A stretch of 23,771 nucleotides of DNA from Gammaproteobacteria bacterium (GCA_018263405.1 JAANXG010000096.1:1-23771), one strand, 5' to 3'. Counted from the stretch's first letter, positions 1-7,698 are shown. Numbers and translations are program-made. The notes: generated by a model not told the origin, from the letters alone.

Positions 1-25
1 CAAGGGTACTAAGTCCGACAGGCTC
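1..25. mobile_element. probable terminus of a second insertion sequence (partial)
   Basis: The first 25 bases are not shared with the otherwise near-identical repeat copy at the right edge. The similarity between the copies starts abruptly at base 26 with CTAG. Bases 11-25, read on the minus strand, give GAGCCTGTCGGACTT, which looks like the terminal inverted repeat of an insertion sequence. The simplest reading is that another element inserted at the CTAG of this copy and the window begins inside it. No transposase is visible because the rest lies outside the window. The identification rests on the sharp break point and the look of the end; the family is unknown to me. Confidence 0.35.
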
Positions 26-122
26 CTAGCAGGGCTGATATGAGGATTTTGCGATTGAGGATCGTTCAAAGATGGCCCGAAGACGGGATGTGAAAATGGG
101 AAGTTATTTTTGCGCGAGCCCT
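26..122 (+). repeat. copy 1 (right half) of the short inverted-repeat element
   Basis: These 97 bases match bases 23556-23652 in the same orientation, with four mismatches (at 37, 38, 56 and 106). The segment ends in GCGCGAGCCCTTAAG, the outer end of the element. The left half that the right-edge copy has at 23469-23555 is missing here, so this copy is truncated or interrupted. It lies downstream of the stop codon of cfa. No credible coding content is present. Confidence 0.8.
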
Positions 123-157
123 TAAGACGTAACTCTTATAATGAATAGAGGTGCCCT

Positions 158-1444
158 TTAGATGTAGAGATGCTCTCGTGTCATTGGCAGGTTGTTGCTG
201 TCACCCCGGTTGAACACCACCTGGAAAAGCTGTAGATCGCCTAAACGAAATGCGGCGATCGAACCCGTCAGATACAAACGCCAGGCCCGAACAAACCGTT
301 CGTCAAACAACTCACGTACCTTCGATTCGTTTTCCTCGAAGCGTTCCAGCCAGTGTTCCAGGGTCAGCGCATAGTGTAACCGGAGGTTCTCCACGTCCAG
401 TATCGATAGATTATAGGGCTCGAATATCGCCGCCATTTCCTTGAGCGCCGGCGGGTACGCACCGGGAAATATCCGCTTTTCGGTCCAACGGTTCATAAGT
501 CGCGGGCGATTCCGGCCGATCGAATGGATCAGCCCCCGTCCATCGGGACGCAGGCATTTATCGATGACCGCACCCAGCGCCGGATAATTGACCAGCCCGA
601 CATGTTCCAGCATGCCGAGCGACACGAATACATCGCACGTGCCGGCGACGTTTCGATAATCGTCTTCGATGTATTCGACCCGACCATCGAGGCCATCTTC
701 CTTGGCTTTGTCGCGGGCAAATCCGATCTGCTCGTGGGAAATATTATAGGCGCGTACTTTCGCTCCGTATTCTCCGGCCATAAACCGCGCCAGGCCTCCC
801 CACCCGCAGCCGACCTCGATAACTTCGTCCCCTTCCTTGAGCTGAAGCTTGCGGCAAACGTGGTGCAGCTTCGCCGTCTGGGATTGTTCAATACCGATGG
901 CGTCCGAGGGGTAATACGCACAGGTATACTGCATGTGATCCCGATCCAGCCACAACCTGTAGAACTCGTTGCTGAGATCGTAATGGTGGTGAATATTTTC
1001 CCTGGAATCGGAAAGGGTATTGCGCCGTGGACGACCCCGACCGAGTGCCGCCCGCAAGCGACTCATGGATCCGGTCTCCGACATCACCTTAGTTTTGTGG
1101 GCGCCGACGATCTCTAGAGCCTGGTATAGATCGCCGACCACCTCGACGCTTCCGTCGCTGTATCGATCGCCAAAATTCAGTTCCGGGTTGGCGATCAGGT
1201 CCCAGAGCGCCTTGCGCGTCTTGATCCTGACCGTGATTTCCGGTTCTTCTTTCCCTTCATATAACCGTTCGCCGCCCCACAACTCCACAGCGATGGGCGC
1301 CTGGTCCATAGCGCGCAGAAACTTCCTCATCAGGTACTTATCCAGCGCGGAAACCCGCCCGGAAGTATTGACCCGGCTTACTGCGTCATCGCTGAAATCG
1401 AGCGGCATTTCTCTGCCTTTTCCGTCCAATGTTCTAACACTCAC
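158..1444 (-). CDS. cfa: cyclopropane-fatty-acyl-phospholipid synthase
   Basis: This enzyme transfers a methylene group from S-adenosylmethionine to the double bond of unsaturated acyl chains in membrane phospholipids, a membrane-stiffening response typical of stationary phase or acid stress. The 428-residue product has the family layout. The N-terminal domain is followed by HHHYDLSNEFY near 152-162, then MQYTCAYY at 171-178 holding the conserved active-site-region cysteine, and the SAM-binding glycine motif VGCGWGG at 211-217. The C-terminal block GDLQLFQVVFNRG is also typical. From memory of the E. coli enzyme, the reactive but non-essential cysteine near the C-terminus (NACAGAF) is replaced here by TGSIAAF. 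The start used is GTG with a weak ribosome site; an in-frame ATG at 1408 is a possible alternative. It is slightly longer than E. coli Cfa (382 residues) because of extra N-terminal sequence. Identity is secure. Confidence 0.95.
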   Translation of the reverse strand: MSVRTLDGKGREMPLDFSDDAVSRVNTSGRVSALDKYLMRKFLRAMDQAPIAVELWGGERLYEGKEEPEITVRIKTRKALWDLIANPELNFGDRYSDGSVEVVGDLYQALEIVGAHKTKVMSETGSMSRLRAALGRGRPRRNTLSDSRENIHHHYDLSNEFYRLWLDRDHMQYTCAYYPSDAIGIEQSQTAKLHHVCRKLQLKEGDEVIEVGCGWGGLARFMAGEYGAKVRAYNISHEQIGFARDKAKEDGLDGRVEYIEDDYRNVAGTCDVFVSLGMLEHVGLVNYPALGAVIDKCLRPDGRGLIHSIGRNRPRLMNRWTEKRIFPGAYPPALKEMAAIFEPYNLSILDVENLRLHYALTLEHWLERFEENESKVRELFDERFVRAWRLYLTGSIAAFRLGDLQLFQVVFNRGDSNNLPMTREHLYI

Positions 1445-1462
1445 CAGATTTTTCAGAACGAC

Positions 1463-1489
1463 AATGTATGCTAAACCAGAGCATACATT
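1463..1489. promoter_or_regulatory. 9-bp perfect inverted repeat upstream of cfa
   Basis: AATGTATGC at 1463-1471 and GCATACATT at 1481-1489 are perfect inverted repeats around a 9-base loop. They lie in the 61 bases between the stop of the upstream membrane protein gene and the GTG of cfa. This could be an operator for cfa, or a hairpin ending or stabilising the upstream transcript. There is no clear U-tract, so a classic intrinsic terminator is unlikely. The repeat is seen directly; its function is a guess. Confidence 0.4.
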
Positions 1490-1505
1490 CTGGCAATCGC
1501 CCGGG

Positions 1506-1874
1506 CTATGGCTTACCGATAATTTCGACCCGCTCGGACTGCCCCAAAATGACCGTTTTACCGTCTATGGATTCAAACCGGTGACCTTCGAGATCCTTGT
1601 AATAAGCCTGATATGTGCTCGTACCGGAATCTCCAATGACACGGATCGTGATAACCCGATGTTGTTCCCGCCAATGCAGGACGTACCAGACGGAGGAAAC
1701 CAGAATCAGCACACCGACGAAACCGTATGCCAGCATCCGCCCGAAACGATTGTCGGCCGGCGACCGCGCCTGGAGCCGTTTGGATACAGTACCGGCACGG
1801 TCGGCGTTCTTGAACCGGTAGAAGGTAATCACGGACAAGATCACCAGGATTGTAACGAAAATCTTCGTCAGCAC
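1506..1874 (-). CDS. small membrane protein of unknown function
   Basis: I do not recognise this 122-residue protein. It has a hydrophobic segment at about residues 4-19 and a second at about 48-66, separated by a basic cytosol-like stretch (KRLQARS). A soluble C-terminal tail of about 55 residues follows, with alternating hydrophobic residues suggesting beta structure (VITIRVIG, KTVILGQSERVEIIG). This fits a two-pass inner-membrane protein with a small soluble domain. The start is GTG at 1874 with a weak ribosome site. It lies 39 bases downstream of the next membrane protein gene on the same strand, so the two are probably co-transcribed, with cfa following. Confidence 0.6.
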   Translation of the reverse strand: MLTKIFVTILVILSVITFYRFKNADRAGTVSKRLQARSPADNRFGRMLAYGFVGVLILVSSVWYVLHWREQHRVITIRVIGDSGTSTYQAYYKDLEGHRFESIDGKTVILGQSERVEIIGKP

Positions 1875-1913
1875 GATACGAAAGACTGGTAGTTAGTGTA
1901 CCCCGTCACTGAG

Positions 1914-2399
1914 TTACCGCCGCTCGGCTTTAATTTCCGGAATTCTGTAACTCCACTTCAGCTCGCCCTGCAGCACGAAGCGCGGAAGTACGTACTGTTC
2001 CAGGATATCCCGTGCTTGCCCGGGCGGTATATCCACCGGGATCGACCTCTGGTCCTCCCCCACCACGATACAGTCGGAATACTCGTCCATACAGTCGGAT
2101 GCGGTGATTACGATTTCCACGGACGTCAGGGTGTACTCCATCGATTTGTTCAGCAACCGGGCGGTCATCCGGTAACTGTTACGATACAGCTTCGTCATTT
2201 CCAGTTTTTGTAATTCCATCTCCCCGGCACCGATCAGCCCCGTGCCCTCCCGATCGTCGTACCGGATGTACCACACTAATGCGGCAACTATCGCCGCCAG
2301 GACGGCGAGCACAATCAGTGTGGAATGCCGGTATCCGTAAGTAACGATCAAGGCTCCCAAGAGGAGGCCCAGGGCGGTGACTAAAACAATCCACAGCAT
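1914..2399 (-). CDS. membrane-anchored protein of unknown function
   Basis: The 161-residue product begins with two adjacent hydrophobic helices (about residues 2-21 and 27-45) that leave both ends on the same side. A soluble domain follows, rich in alternating hydrophobic and polar residues. The pattern YRMTARLLNKSMEYTLTSVEIVITASD near 74-100, followed by IPPGQARDI, resembles small beta-sandwich FxLYD-type domains that describe 'conventional' versus 'modified' neighbours, but I cannot assign it firmly. It starts at ATG 2399 behind a purine-rich GGGGAAAA. It is the first gene of a minus-strand run with the next small membrane gene and possibly cfa, and it diverges from the secretion ATPase gene. 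Confidence 0.65.
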   Translation of the reverse strand: MLWIVLVTALGLLLGALIVTYGYRHSTLIVLAVLAAIVAALVWYIRYDDREGTGLIGAGEMELQKLEMTKLYRNSYRMTARLLNKSMEYTLTSVEIVITASDCMDEYSDCIVVGEDQRSIPVDIPPGQARDILEQYVLPRFVLQGELKWSYRIPEIKAERR

Positions 2400-2436
2400 A
2401 TAGTTTTCCCCATTGTGTCGAATGAGCGGACGGCGC

Positions 2437-2480
2437 GCCGGTATTCCTACTCATACGTTGGAGAGTACAACAATACCGGC
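2437..2480. promoter_or_regulatory. nested inverted repeat (long hairpin or paired operator) in divergent region
   Basis: GCCGGTATT at 2437-2445 is perfectly complementary to AATACCGGC at 2472-2480. Inside it, TACTC at 2448-2452 pairs with GAGTA at 2463-2467. Together they form a 44-base hairpin with a 9-bp outer stem, a small asymmetric internal loop, a 5-bp inner stem and a 10-base loop. It sits in the 179-base gap between the divergent membrane protein and secretion ATPase genes, where shared operators are expected. No T-run follows on either strand, so a terminator is unlikely. The role is inferred from position only. Confidence 0.5.
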
Positions 2481-2578
2481 ACCGGGTGAAAACGGGACAG
2501 GATCACAGAGGAACAGACTGGCCATCGCCCGCGGAGTCGACTAACATGAATAATTTACAGGAATGACCCACTAAATCC

Positions 2579-4378
2579 GTGTCAAAACACGCTGCAAGCA
2601 GTCGGCCCCATGCCACGATCCAGTCCCTGGATATCAAAACGCTCCTGGAGGGGCTGGTCAACGATGGCCTGGTGAAGTTCGAGGACGGCAAACGGGCGCT
2701 AATGCTGTGCCGGGTGAAGGATCTGCGCAGAATCCACCCTGTCGATGCCATCGCAGACCAAAACCTCGAAGACGCGCGCAATCCCGGCCGGACCCTTAAA
2801 CAAGAAGATTTGTGCAAGTGGCTGGCGGACAAAACGGGGCTGCTCTATGAACGCATCGACCCCTTAAAGATCGATGTCACGGCGGTAACGTCCATCATCT
2901 CCCACTCCTATGCATCAAAACGCGGAATCATGCCGCTTCGCGCGGACAAAAACAGTGTAACCATTGCCACCAGCGATCCATTCGATGACGAGTGGGTGGA
3001 CGAGCTCAGTCAGCTGCTCCGCAAGCATATACAACGAGTTCTGGTTAACCCGTCCGATCGCCGGCGGTACACGGACGAGTTCTACAACCTGTCGCGGTCG
3101 TTGAAGAAAGCTACCCGGCGGGGCGAAGAAGACGGGGTAAAACTGTTCCAGAATCTGGAAAAACTGGTGGAGCTCGGCCGTACCGGCAAGCTGGATGCCG
3201 AAGACCGGCACATCGTTCATATCGTGGACTGGTTGCTGCAGTATGCGTTCGAGCAGCGAGCCAGCGATATCCATCTCGAGCCCCGGCGTGACGAGGGCTA
3301 CGTACGGTTCCGAATTGACGGAGTACTCCACCGCGTTTATCAGGTTCCGGCCAACGTCATGATTGCCATCGTTGGGCGCATCAAAATCCTCGGGGGCATG
3401 GACATCGCCGAGAAACGCCGACCCCTGGATGGGCGCCTTAAGACCCGCGCACCGGAAGGCGCCGAGGTGGAGCTCAGGTTGTCCACCGTCCCCACCGCCC
3501 TGGGCGAGAAACTGGTCATCCGAATATTCGACCCCGAAGTGCTCGGCCGCAGTTACGAGCAGCTCGGACTATCGGAACAGGAATTGAACCTCTGGCGGGG
3601 CTTTGTGGGGCAACCCTATGGGATCATCCTGGTAACGGGTCCCACCGGTTCGGGCAAAACTACAACCCTGTACTCGACCTTAAAACAACTCGCCGCGCCG
3701 GAAGTCAACGTCAGCACCATCGAGGACCCGATCGAGATGGTCGAGCCGAGCTTCAATCAGATCCAGGTACATCCGGCCATCGACTTGACTTTCGCCACCG
3801 GAGTCAGGTCGCTGCTGCGACAGGACCCGGACATCATCATGATCGGCGAAATTCGCGATCTCGAAACCGCGGAAATGGCGGTTCAGGCAGCGCTGACGGG
3901 ACATCTGGTCCTGTCCACGCTGCATACCAACGATGCCCCCTCGGCCATCACGCGCCTGCTTGAAATTGGCGTAGCTCCTTACTTGATCAACGCTACTCTG
4001 CTGGGCATCGTAGCCCAACGTCTAGTAAAAACCCTTTGTCCGTATTGCAAAAAAGAATGCCAAGTCGATGAGCGTCAATGGCGATCGCTCACCCAGCCCT
4101 GGAAAGTAGCTCTGCCCAGCGGCACGTATACGCTGGAAGGATGCCTCGAATGCCGCAACACCGGCTATCTGGGACGTGTAGGACTATACGAAATGCTGAA
4201 GATGACGCACGACATGCGGAACCTGGTTCACGACGACACCGATCTGGCTGCCCTCAGGGAGCAAGGCTGCAAAGAAAACATGCAACCCCTTAGAATCAGC
4301 GGAGCGCGCAAGATCTCCACTGGTCAGACTACGATGGAAGAAGTCTTGCGGGTTATCCCCAAGCTGCCGGATTCATAA
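2579..4378 (+). CDS. GspE/PilB-family secretion (type II / type IV pilus) ATPase
   Basis: This is a hexameric cytoplasmic ATPase of the type that powers pilus assembly or type II secretion. The 599-residue product has an N-terminal GspE-N-like region (about 60-160). The ATPase core shows Walker A GPTGSGKTT at 354-362, an Asp box TIEDPIE at 380-386, Walker B-like DPDIIMIGEIRD at 416-427 and a His box ending in STLHTND near 446-452. Cysteines at 487, 490, 522 and 525 form the C-terminal zinc-binding set of PilB/GspE proteins, with an extra cysteine at 494. The start is GTG at 2579, because upstream ATG codons run into stops. No platform protein, pilin or secretin gene lies beside it, so it is an orphan here; PilB-like and GspE-like roles cannot be separated from sequence alone. 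Confidence 0.93.
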   Translation: MSKHAASSRPHATIQSLDIKTLLEGLVNDGLVKFEDGKRALMLCRVKDLRRIHPVDAIADQNLEDARNPGRTLKQEDLCKWLADKTGLLYERIDPLKIDVTAVTSIISHSYASKRGIMPLRADKNSVTIATSDPFDDEWVDELSQLLRKHIQRVLVNPSDRRRYTDEFYNLSRSLKKATRRGEEDGVKLFQNLEKLVELGRTGKLDAEDRHIVHIVDWLLQYAFEQRASDIHLEPRRDEGYVRFRIDGVLHRVYQVPANVMIAIVGRIKILGGMDIAEKRRPLDGRLKTRAPEGAEVELRLSTVPTALGEKLVIRIFDPEVLGRSYEQLGLSEQELNLWRGFVGQPYGIILVTGPTGSGKTTTLYSTLKQLAAPEVNVSTIEDPIEMVEPSFNQIQVHPAIDLTFATGVRSLLRQDPDIIMIGEIRDLETAEMAVQAALTGHLVLSTLHTNDAPSAITRLLEIGVAPYLINATLLGIVAQRLVKTLCPYCKKECQVDERQWRSLTQPWKVALPSGTYTLEGCLECRNTGYLGRVGLYEMLKMTHDMRNLVHDDTDLAALREQGCKENMQPLRISGARKISTGQTTMEEVLRVIPKLPDS

Positions 4379-4427
4379 AGCGGCCATGGCAGCGGGCCGT
4401 GCCGGCGAAGCTCCTCGGCTACCGTCA

Positions 4428-6263
4428 TCACTCACCTTCTATCGCTTTCAGAAACGCCATACCGTAGCGTTCAAGTTTTACCCGGCCGACACCGGTGACC
4501 GCCAGCAGTTCCTCCTCTGTCGCCGGTTTGCGGCGGCTCATCTCCACGAGCGTTACATCGCTGAAGACCACGTAGGGCGGTACACCGTTGTCTTCGGCAA
4601 AGCGTTTACGCAGCGCCCTTAAAATCTCGAACAGATTCTCGTCATCCGGCGCGAGGCGAGCGGAGGCTCTGGAGACCGTTTTTTTCTTCTCCTTGATGCG
4701 CGGGCGCGCCAACGCCAGAGTTTCCACGCCGCGCAACAGCGGCCGGGCCCGCGCGGTGAGCTTCAGTACGGAGTAGTCACGAATGTCCTGCATGAGAAGG
4801 TCGCGATGGATGAGCTGGCGGATAATAGAGACCCATTCACCTTCGCTCAGGTCCGCACCAATACCGTACGTGGATAACCGGTCATGACCGAGTCGACGGA
4901 CACGTTCCGTGTCCGCGCCGCGCAATACATCCACAACGTACTTGATGCCAAAGCGTTGGCCCACCCTATAAACACAGGACAGGGCCTTGCGGGCCGCAGT
5001 GGTCGCGTCAAAGGTCTCCGGCGGATCGAGGCACACGTCACAGTTGCCGCAATCCTGCTTCAGGTGCTCGCCGAAATAGCCCAACAGGGTTCGGCGCCGG
5101 CAGGTCAGGCTTTCGGCAAACCCGACCATGGCCTGAAGCTTTTGCGATTCGATACGGCGCTGCTCCGGGTTTTCGGTGCGGTCCAGCAATCGTCGCGCGG
5201 TGACCACGTCCTGAGAGCCAAACAACAACAGCGCCTCCGACGGCAGACCGTCTCGACCCGCGCGCCCCGTTTCCTGGTAGTACCCCTCGATATGTTTCGG
5301 CAGGCCGTAGTGCAACACGAACCGCACATTCGGTTTATCGATACCCATGCCGAAAGCTACGGTGGCGACAACGATCTGTAAGTCGTCGCGCAGAAATCGC
5401 TCCTGGACGTCCTGTCGCGTATCGGCCGTCAGACCGGCATGATAAGCTGCGGCCCGGTAGCCCTCGGCCGCAAGATGGTCGGCAATCTCGGCGCTGCGCT
5501 TACGCGTCAGCGCATATACGATTCCCGCTTCCCGGCCCTGCGTGACGAGGAAACGGACGATTTGGTCCATGGGATGGTGTTTCTCCAACACCCGGTAGCG
5601 GATGTTGGGACGGTCAAAACTGCTAATGAATTGCCGTGCACTTTGTAGTCCCAGCACGCGGCTGATGTCCTGGCGGGTTTGGGGGTCGGCCGTAGCGGTC
5701 AGGGCAATCTGCGGCACATCGGGGAACCGGGATTTCAACTCGCCCAGCGCCGCGTATTCGGGCCGAAAGTCGTGGCCCCACTGGGAGACGCAGTGGGCCT
5801 CGTCCACGGCGATAAGGCCGATGGAGACCTCGGTAAGCCGCGCCACGAAATCCGGATGCATCATACGCTCGGGCGCTACATACAGCAGATCCAACCGGCC
5901 GTCGTGAAGTTTGCCGAGCACCTCGCGGACCGCCCGCGGGCTCAGCGTCGAGTTATAGAACTCCGCTGCCACACCGTTCTGCTTGAGAGCATCCACCTGA
6001 TCCTTCATCAGCGATATCAGAGGCGAAACGACCAGCGTCACGCCGGGACGCAGTAAGGCTGTAAGCTGATAGCATATCGACTTCCCTCCGCCCGTGGGCA
6101 TCAAAACAAAAGCATCCCGCCCGTTTAGCAGTTCCTCGATAATAGCCCGCTGGTACGGGCGAAACGCGCGTAGACCGAAGACATCGAGCAGGGTTTGTTG
6201 GAGGCTGTCATGGGACTGGAGCGTGGACATTGAGCGCTTCGACTTGTTGCACGAAATCATCAC
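4428..6263 (-). CDS. recQ: ATP-dependent DNA helicase RecQ
   Basis: RecQ is a 3'-to-5' DNA helicase acting in recombination, replication restart and suppression of illegitimate recombination. The 611-residue protein carries Walker A MPTGGGKS at 55-62, a DEAH box at 154-157 and the motif QETGRAGRDG near 330-339. The RecQ zinc cysteines are at 388, 405, 408 and 411, a winged-helix region follows, and the C-terminal HRDC domain occupies roughly the last 80 residues. This is the full bacterial RecQ architecture and usual length. The ATG at 6263 is preceded by GGGAAG at good spacing, which favours it over the in-frame ATG at 6230. It converges on the secretion ATPase gene with 49 bases between stops and diverges from the deaminase gene. 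Confidence 0.97.
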   Translation of the reverse strand: MMISCNKSKRSMSTLQSHDSLQQTLLDVFGLRAFRPYQRAIIEELLNGRDAFVLMPTGGGKSICYQLTALLRPGVTLVVSPLISLMKDQVDALKQNGVAAEFYNSTLSPRAVREVLGKLHDGRLDLLYVAPERMMHPDFVARLTEVSIGLIAVDEAHCVSQWGHDFRPEYAALGELKSRFPDVPQIALTATADPQTRQDISRVLGLQSARQFISSFDRPNIRYRVLEKHHPMDQIVRFLVTQGREAGIVYALTRKRSAEIADHLAAEGYRAAAYHAGLTADTRQDVQERFLRDDLQIVVATVAFGMGIDKPNVRFVLHYGLPKHIEGYYQETGRAGRDGLPSEALLLFGSQDVVTARRLLDRTENPEQRRIESQKLQAMVGFAESLTCRRRTLLGYFGEHLKQDCGNCDVCLDPPETFDATTAARKALSCVYRVGQRFGIKYVVDVLRGADTERVRRLGHDRLSTYGIGADLSEGEWVSIIRQLIHRDLLMQDIRDYSVLKLTARARPLLRGVETLALARPRIKEKKKTVSRASARLAPDDENLFEILRALRKRFAEDNGVPPYVVFSDVTLVEMSRRKPATEEELLAVTGVGRVKLERYGMAFLKAIEGE

Positions 6264-6364
6264 GTGTCTTCCCGAAAGTCGGTGCCGTGGCCGGCTCGAT
6301 GAAAAAACCGTTCCAGCATTACCCGTGTCCCCGTTTGAATGGCGGCGGAATTATAACTCACGCA

Positions 6365-6386
6365 CCTCCGGAGGGTGGCAGCCACC
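6365..6386. promoter_or_regulatory. adjacent GC-rich palindromes in the deaminase upstream region
   Basis: CCTCCGGAGG (6365-6374) is a perfect 10-bp palindrome. It directly overlaps GGTGGC-A-GCCACC (6374-6386), a 6-bp inverted repeat around one base. The pair lies about 65 bases before the deaminase ATG, just after a TATAAC at 6352-6357 that could be a -10 element, though no good -35 is visible. It may be a 5' leader structure or an operator; the function is unknown. Confidence 0.3.
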
Positions 6387-6449
6387 ACCGCACGCGTCTG
6401 CTAAACTGTCCAGGCAGGGTAAACGACACACCCGGAAAGGGGTTTTATT

Positions 6450-7466
6450 ATGACTGATTCGCTGACCGGTTTGATTCGCGAACTACCCAAGACCGAGCTT
6501 CACCTGCATATTGAAGGGACGTTCGACCCCGAGCTGATGTTCGAAATTGCGCAGCGCAACGACGTGTCGCTACCTTACGAGAGCGTCGACGAGATCCGCG
6601 CTGCCTACGAATTTGAAAACCTGCAGTCCTTTCTCGACCTCTATTACGCCGGCGCCACGGTCCTGCAGACCCAGCGCGATTTTCACGACCTGACGTGGTC
6701 CTATCTGCAGAAAATGAAAACCGAGAACGTCCGGCACGTCGAGATATTTTTCGACCCGCAGACCCACACCGATCGTGGCGTACCGTTTTCCGAAGTCGTT
6801 GAGGGCATTTACGGGGCCCTGAACGACGCCCACGGCCGGCTCGGCGTATCGTCCGGACTCATCTTGTGTTTTCTCCGCCACTTGAGTGAAGAAGCTGCCT
6901 TCGACACCCTGGAACAGGCGCTGCCCTACAAGGACTGGATCACGGCGGTCGGCCTGGATTCCGCCGAGGCCGGTCACCCGCCGAGCAAGTTCGAGAATGT
7001 ATTCAAGGCCTGCCGCGACGAGGGCTTCCTCGCGGTCGCCCACGCCGGCGAGGAGGGTCCAGCGGAATATATCCGGCAAGCCCTGGACCTGCTCAAGGTC
7101 CGCCGCATCGACCACGGTGTACGCTGCACGGAAGATCCGCAATTGGTCCGCCGATTGAAACAGGAGCAGATTCCTTTAACGGTGTGCCCTCTTTCCAATG
7201 TCAAACTACGGATTTTCGATCAGCTCACGGACCACAACCTGAAAAAGCTTTTAGACACCGGGCTTTGCGTCATGATCAATTCCGACGATCCGGCGTATTT
7301 TGGCGGCTATTTGCAACAAAATTACATCGAAACCGCCGAAGCTCTAAGTTTGAACAAAAACGACATCGTGCAGTTGGCCAGAAATTCTTTTATTGCTTCG
7401 TTCCTAACGAGTGAAGACAAACAACAGCACTTGGCAGACATTGACCGTATTGCCGCGCGGCACTGA
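6450..7466 (+). CDS. add: adenine deaminase of the adenosine deaminase family
   Basis: This is a zinc-dependent cytoplasmic purine deaminase. The 338-residue protein has the amidohydrolase metal and catalytic signatures: HLH at 18-20 within a TELHLHIEGT-type start, AHAGEEGP with H198 and E201, H222 in RIDHG, and the paired aspartates D279-D280 in NSDDPAYFGGY. The segments HTDRG, DSAEAGHPPSKF and DDPAYFGGY match, from memory, the Pseudomonas PA0148 and fungal Aah1-type subgroup that deaminates adenine to hypoxanthine rather than adenosine; this is family inference. A strong ribosome site (GGAAAGGGG, 6434-6442) supports the ATG. It is a single gene, divergent from recQ, with the tRNA gene next downstream. 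Confidence 0.93.
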   Translation: MTDSLTGLIRELPKTELHLHIEGTFDPELMFEIAQRNDVSLPYESVDEIRAAYEFENLQSFLDLYYAGATVLQTQRDFHDLTWSYLQKMKTENVRHVEIFFDPQTHTDRGVPFSEVVEGIYGALNDAHGRLGVSSGLILCFLRHLSEEAAFDTLEQALPYKDWITAVGLDSAEAGHPPSKFENVFKACRDEGFLAVAHAGEEGPAEYIRQALDLLKVRRIDHGVRCTEDPQLVRRLKQEQIPLTVCPLSNVKLRIFDQLTDHNLKKLLDTGLCVMINSDDPAYFGGYLQQNYIETAEALSLNKNDIVQLARNSFIASFLTSEDKQQHLADIDRIAARH

Positions 7467-7623
7467 GTACTCCAACAAGCCGGGATTGATGGAATACCGA
7501 GCAAGGAAGTTCGACAGGCCGGTACTATGGTGGGGCAACAGTTTCCTCGATCCGGGATCTTCAGTGGCTGGTGCCGACAATCCAGAAGCGCTTTCAGAAG
7601 TCACATATCCGGGCGCCAAGCCA

Positions 7624-7651
7624 TTGAGATCAAAGTGCATTCCTTTATACT
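7624..7651 (+). promoter_or_regulatory. sigma-70-type promoter candidate for tRNA-Gln
   Basis: TTGAGA (7624-7629) and TATACT (7646-7651) are separated by 16 bases, close to the housekeeping promoter consensus. They are followed by a GC-rich discriminator (TGGCGGGCGG), as is common for stringently controlled stable RNA promoters. Transcription would start near 7658, about 40 bases before the tRNA. The rest of the 232-base gap between the deaminase stop and the tRNA shows no coding gene or terminator that I can support. Confidence 0.55.
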
Positions 7652-7698
7652 TGGCGGGCGGATCCGGAATGTCCCGGCCGCGGCTTCGGCCTTGTATT

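Noticed and set aside
524..1117. 197-codon plus-strand reading frame
   Set aside because: It lies wholly antisense to cfa, whose motifs are unmistakable. It has no family character and reflects the high GC content.
4379..4427. Intrinsic terminator between the converging ATPase and recQ genes
   Set aside because: Only a 5-bp CGGCC/GGCCG repeat is present and no T-run follows on either strand.
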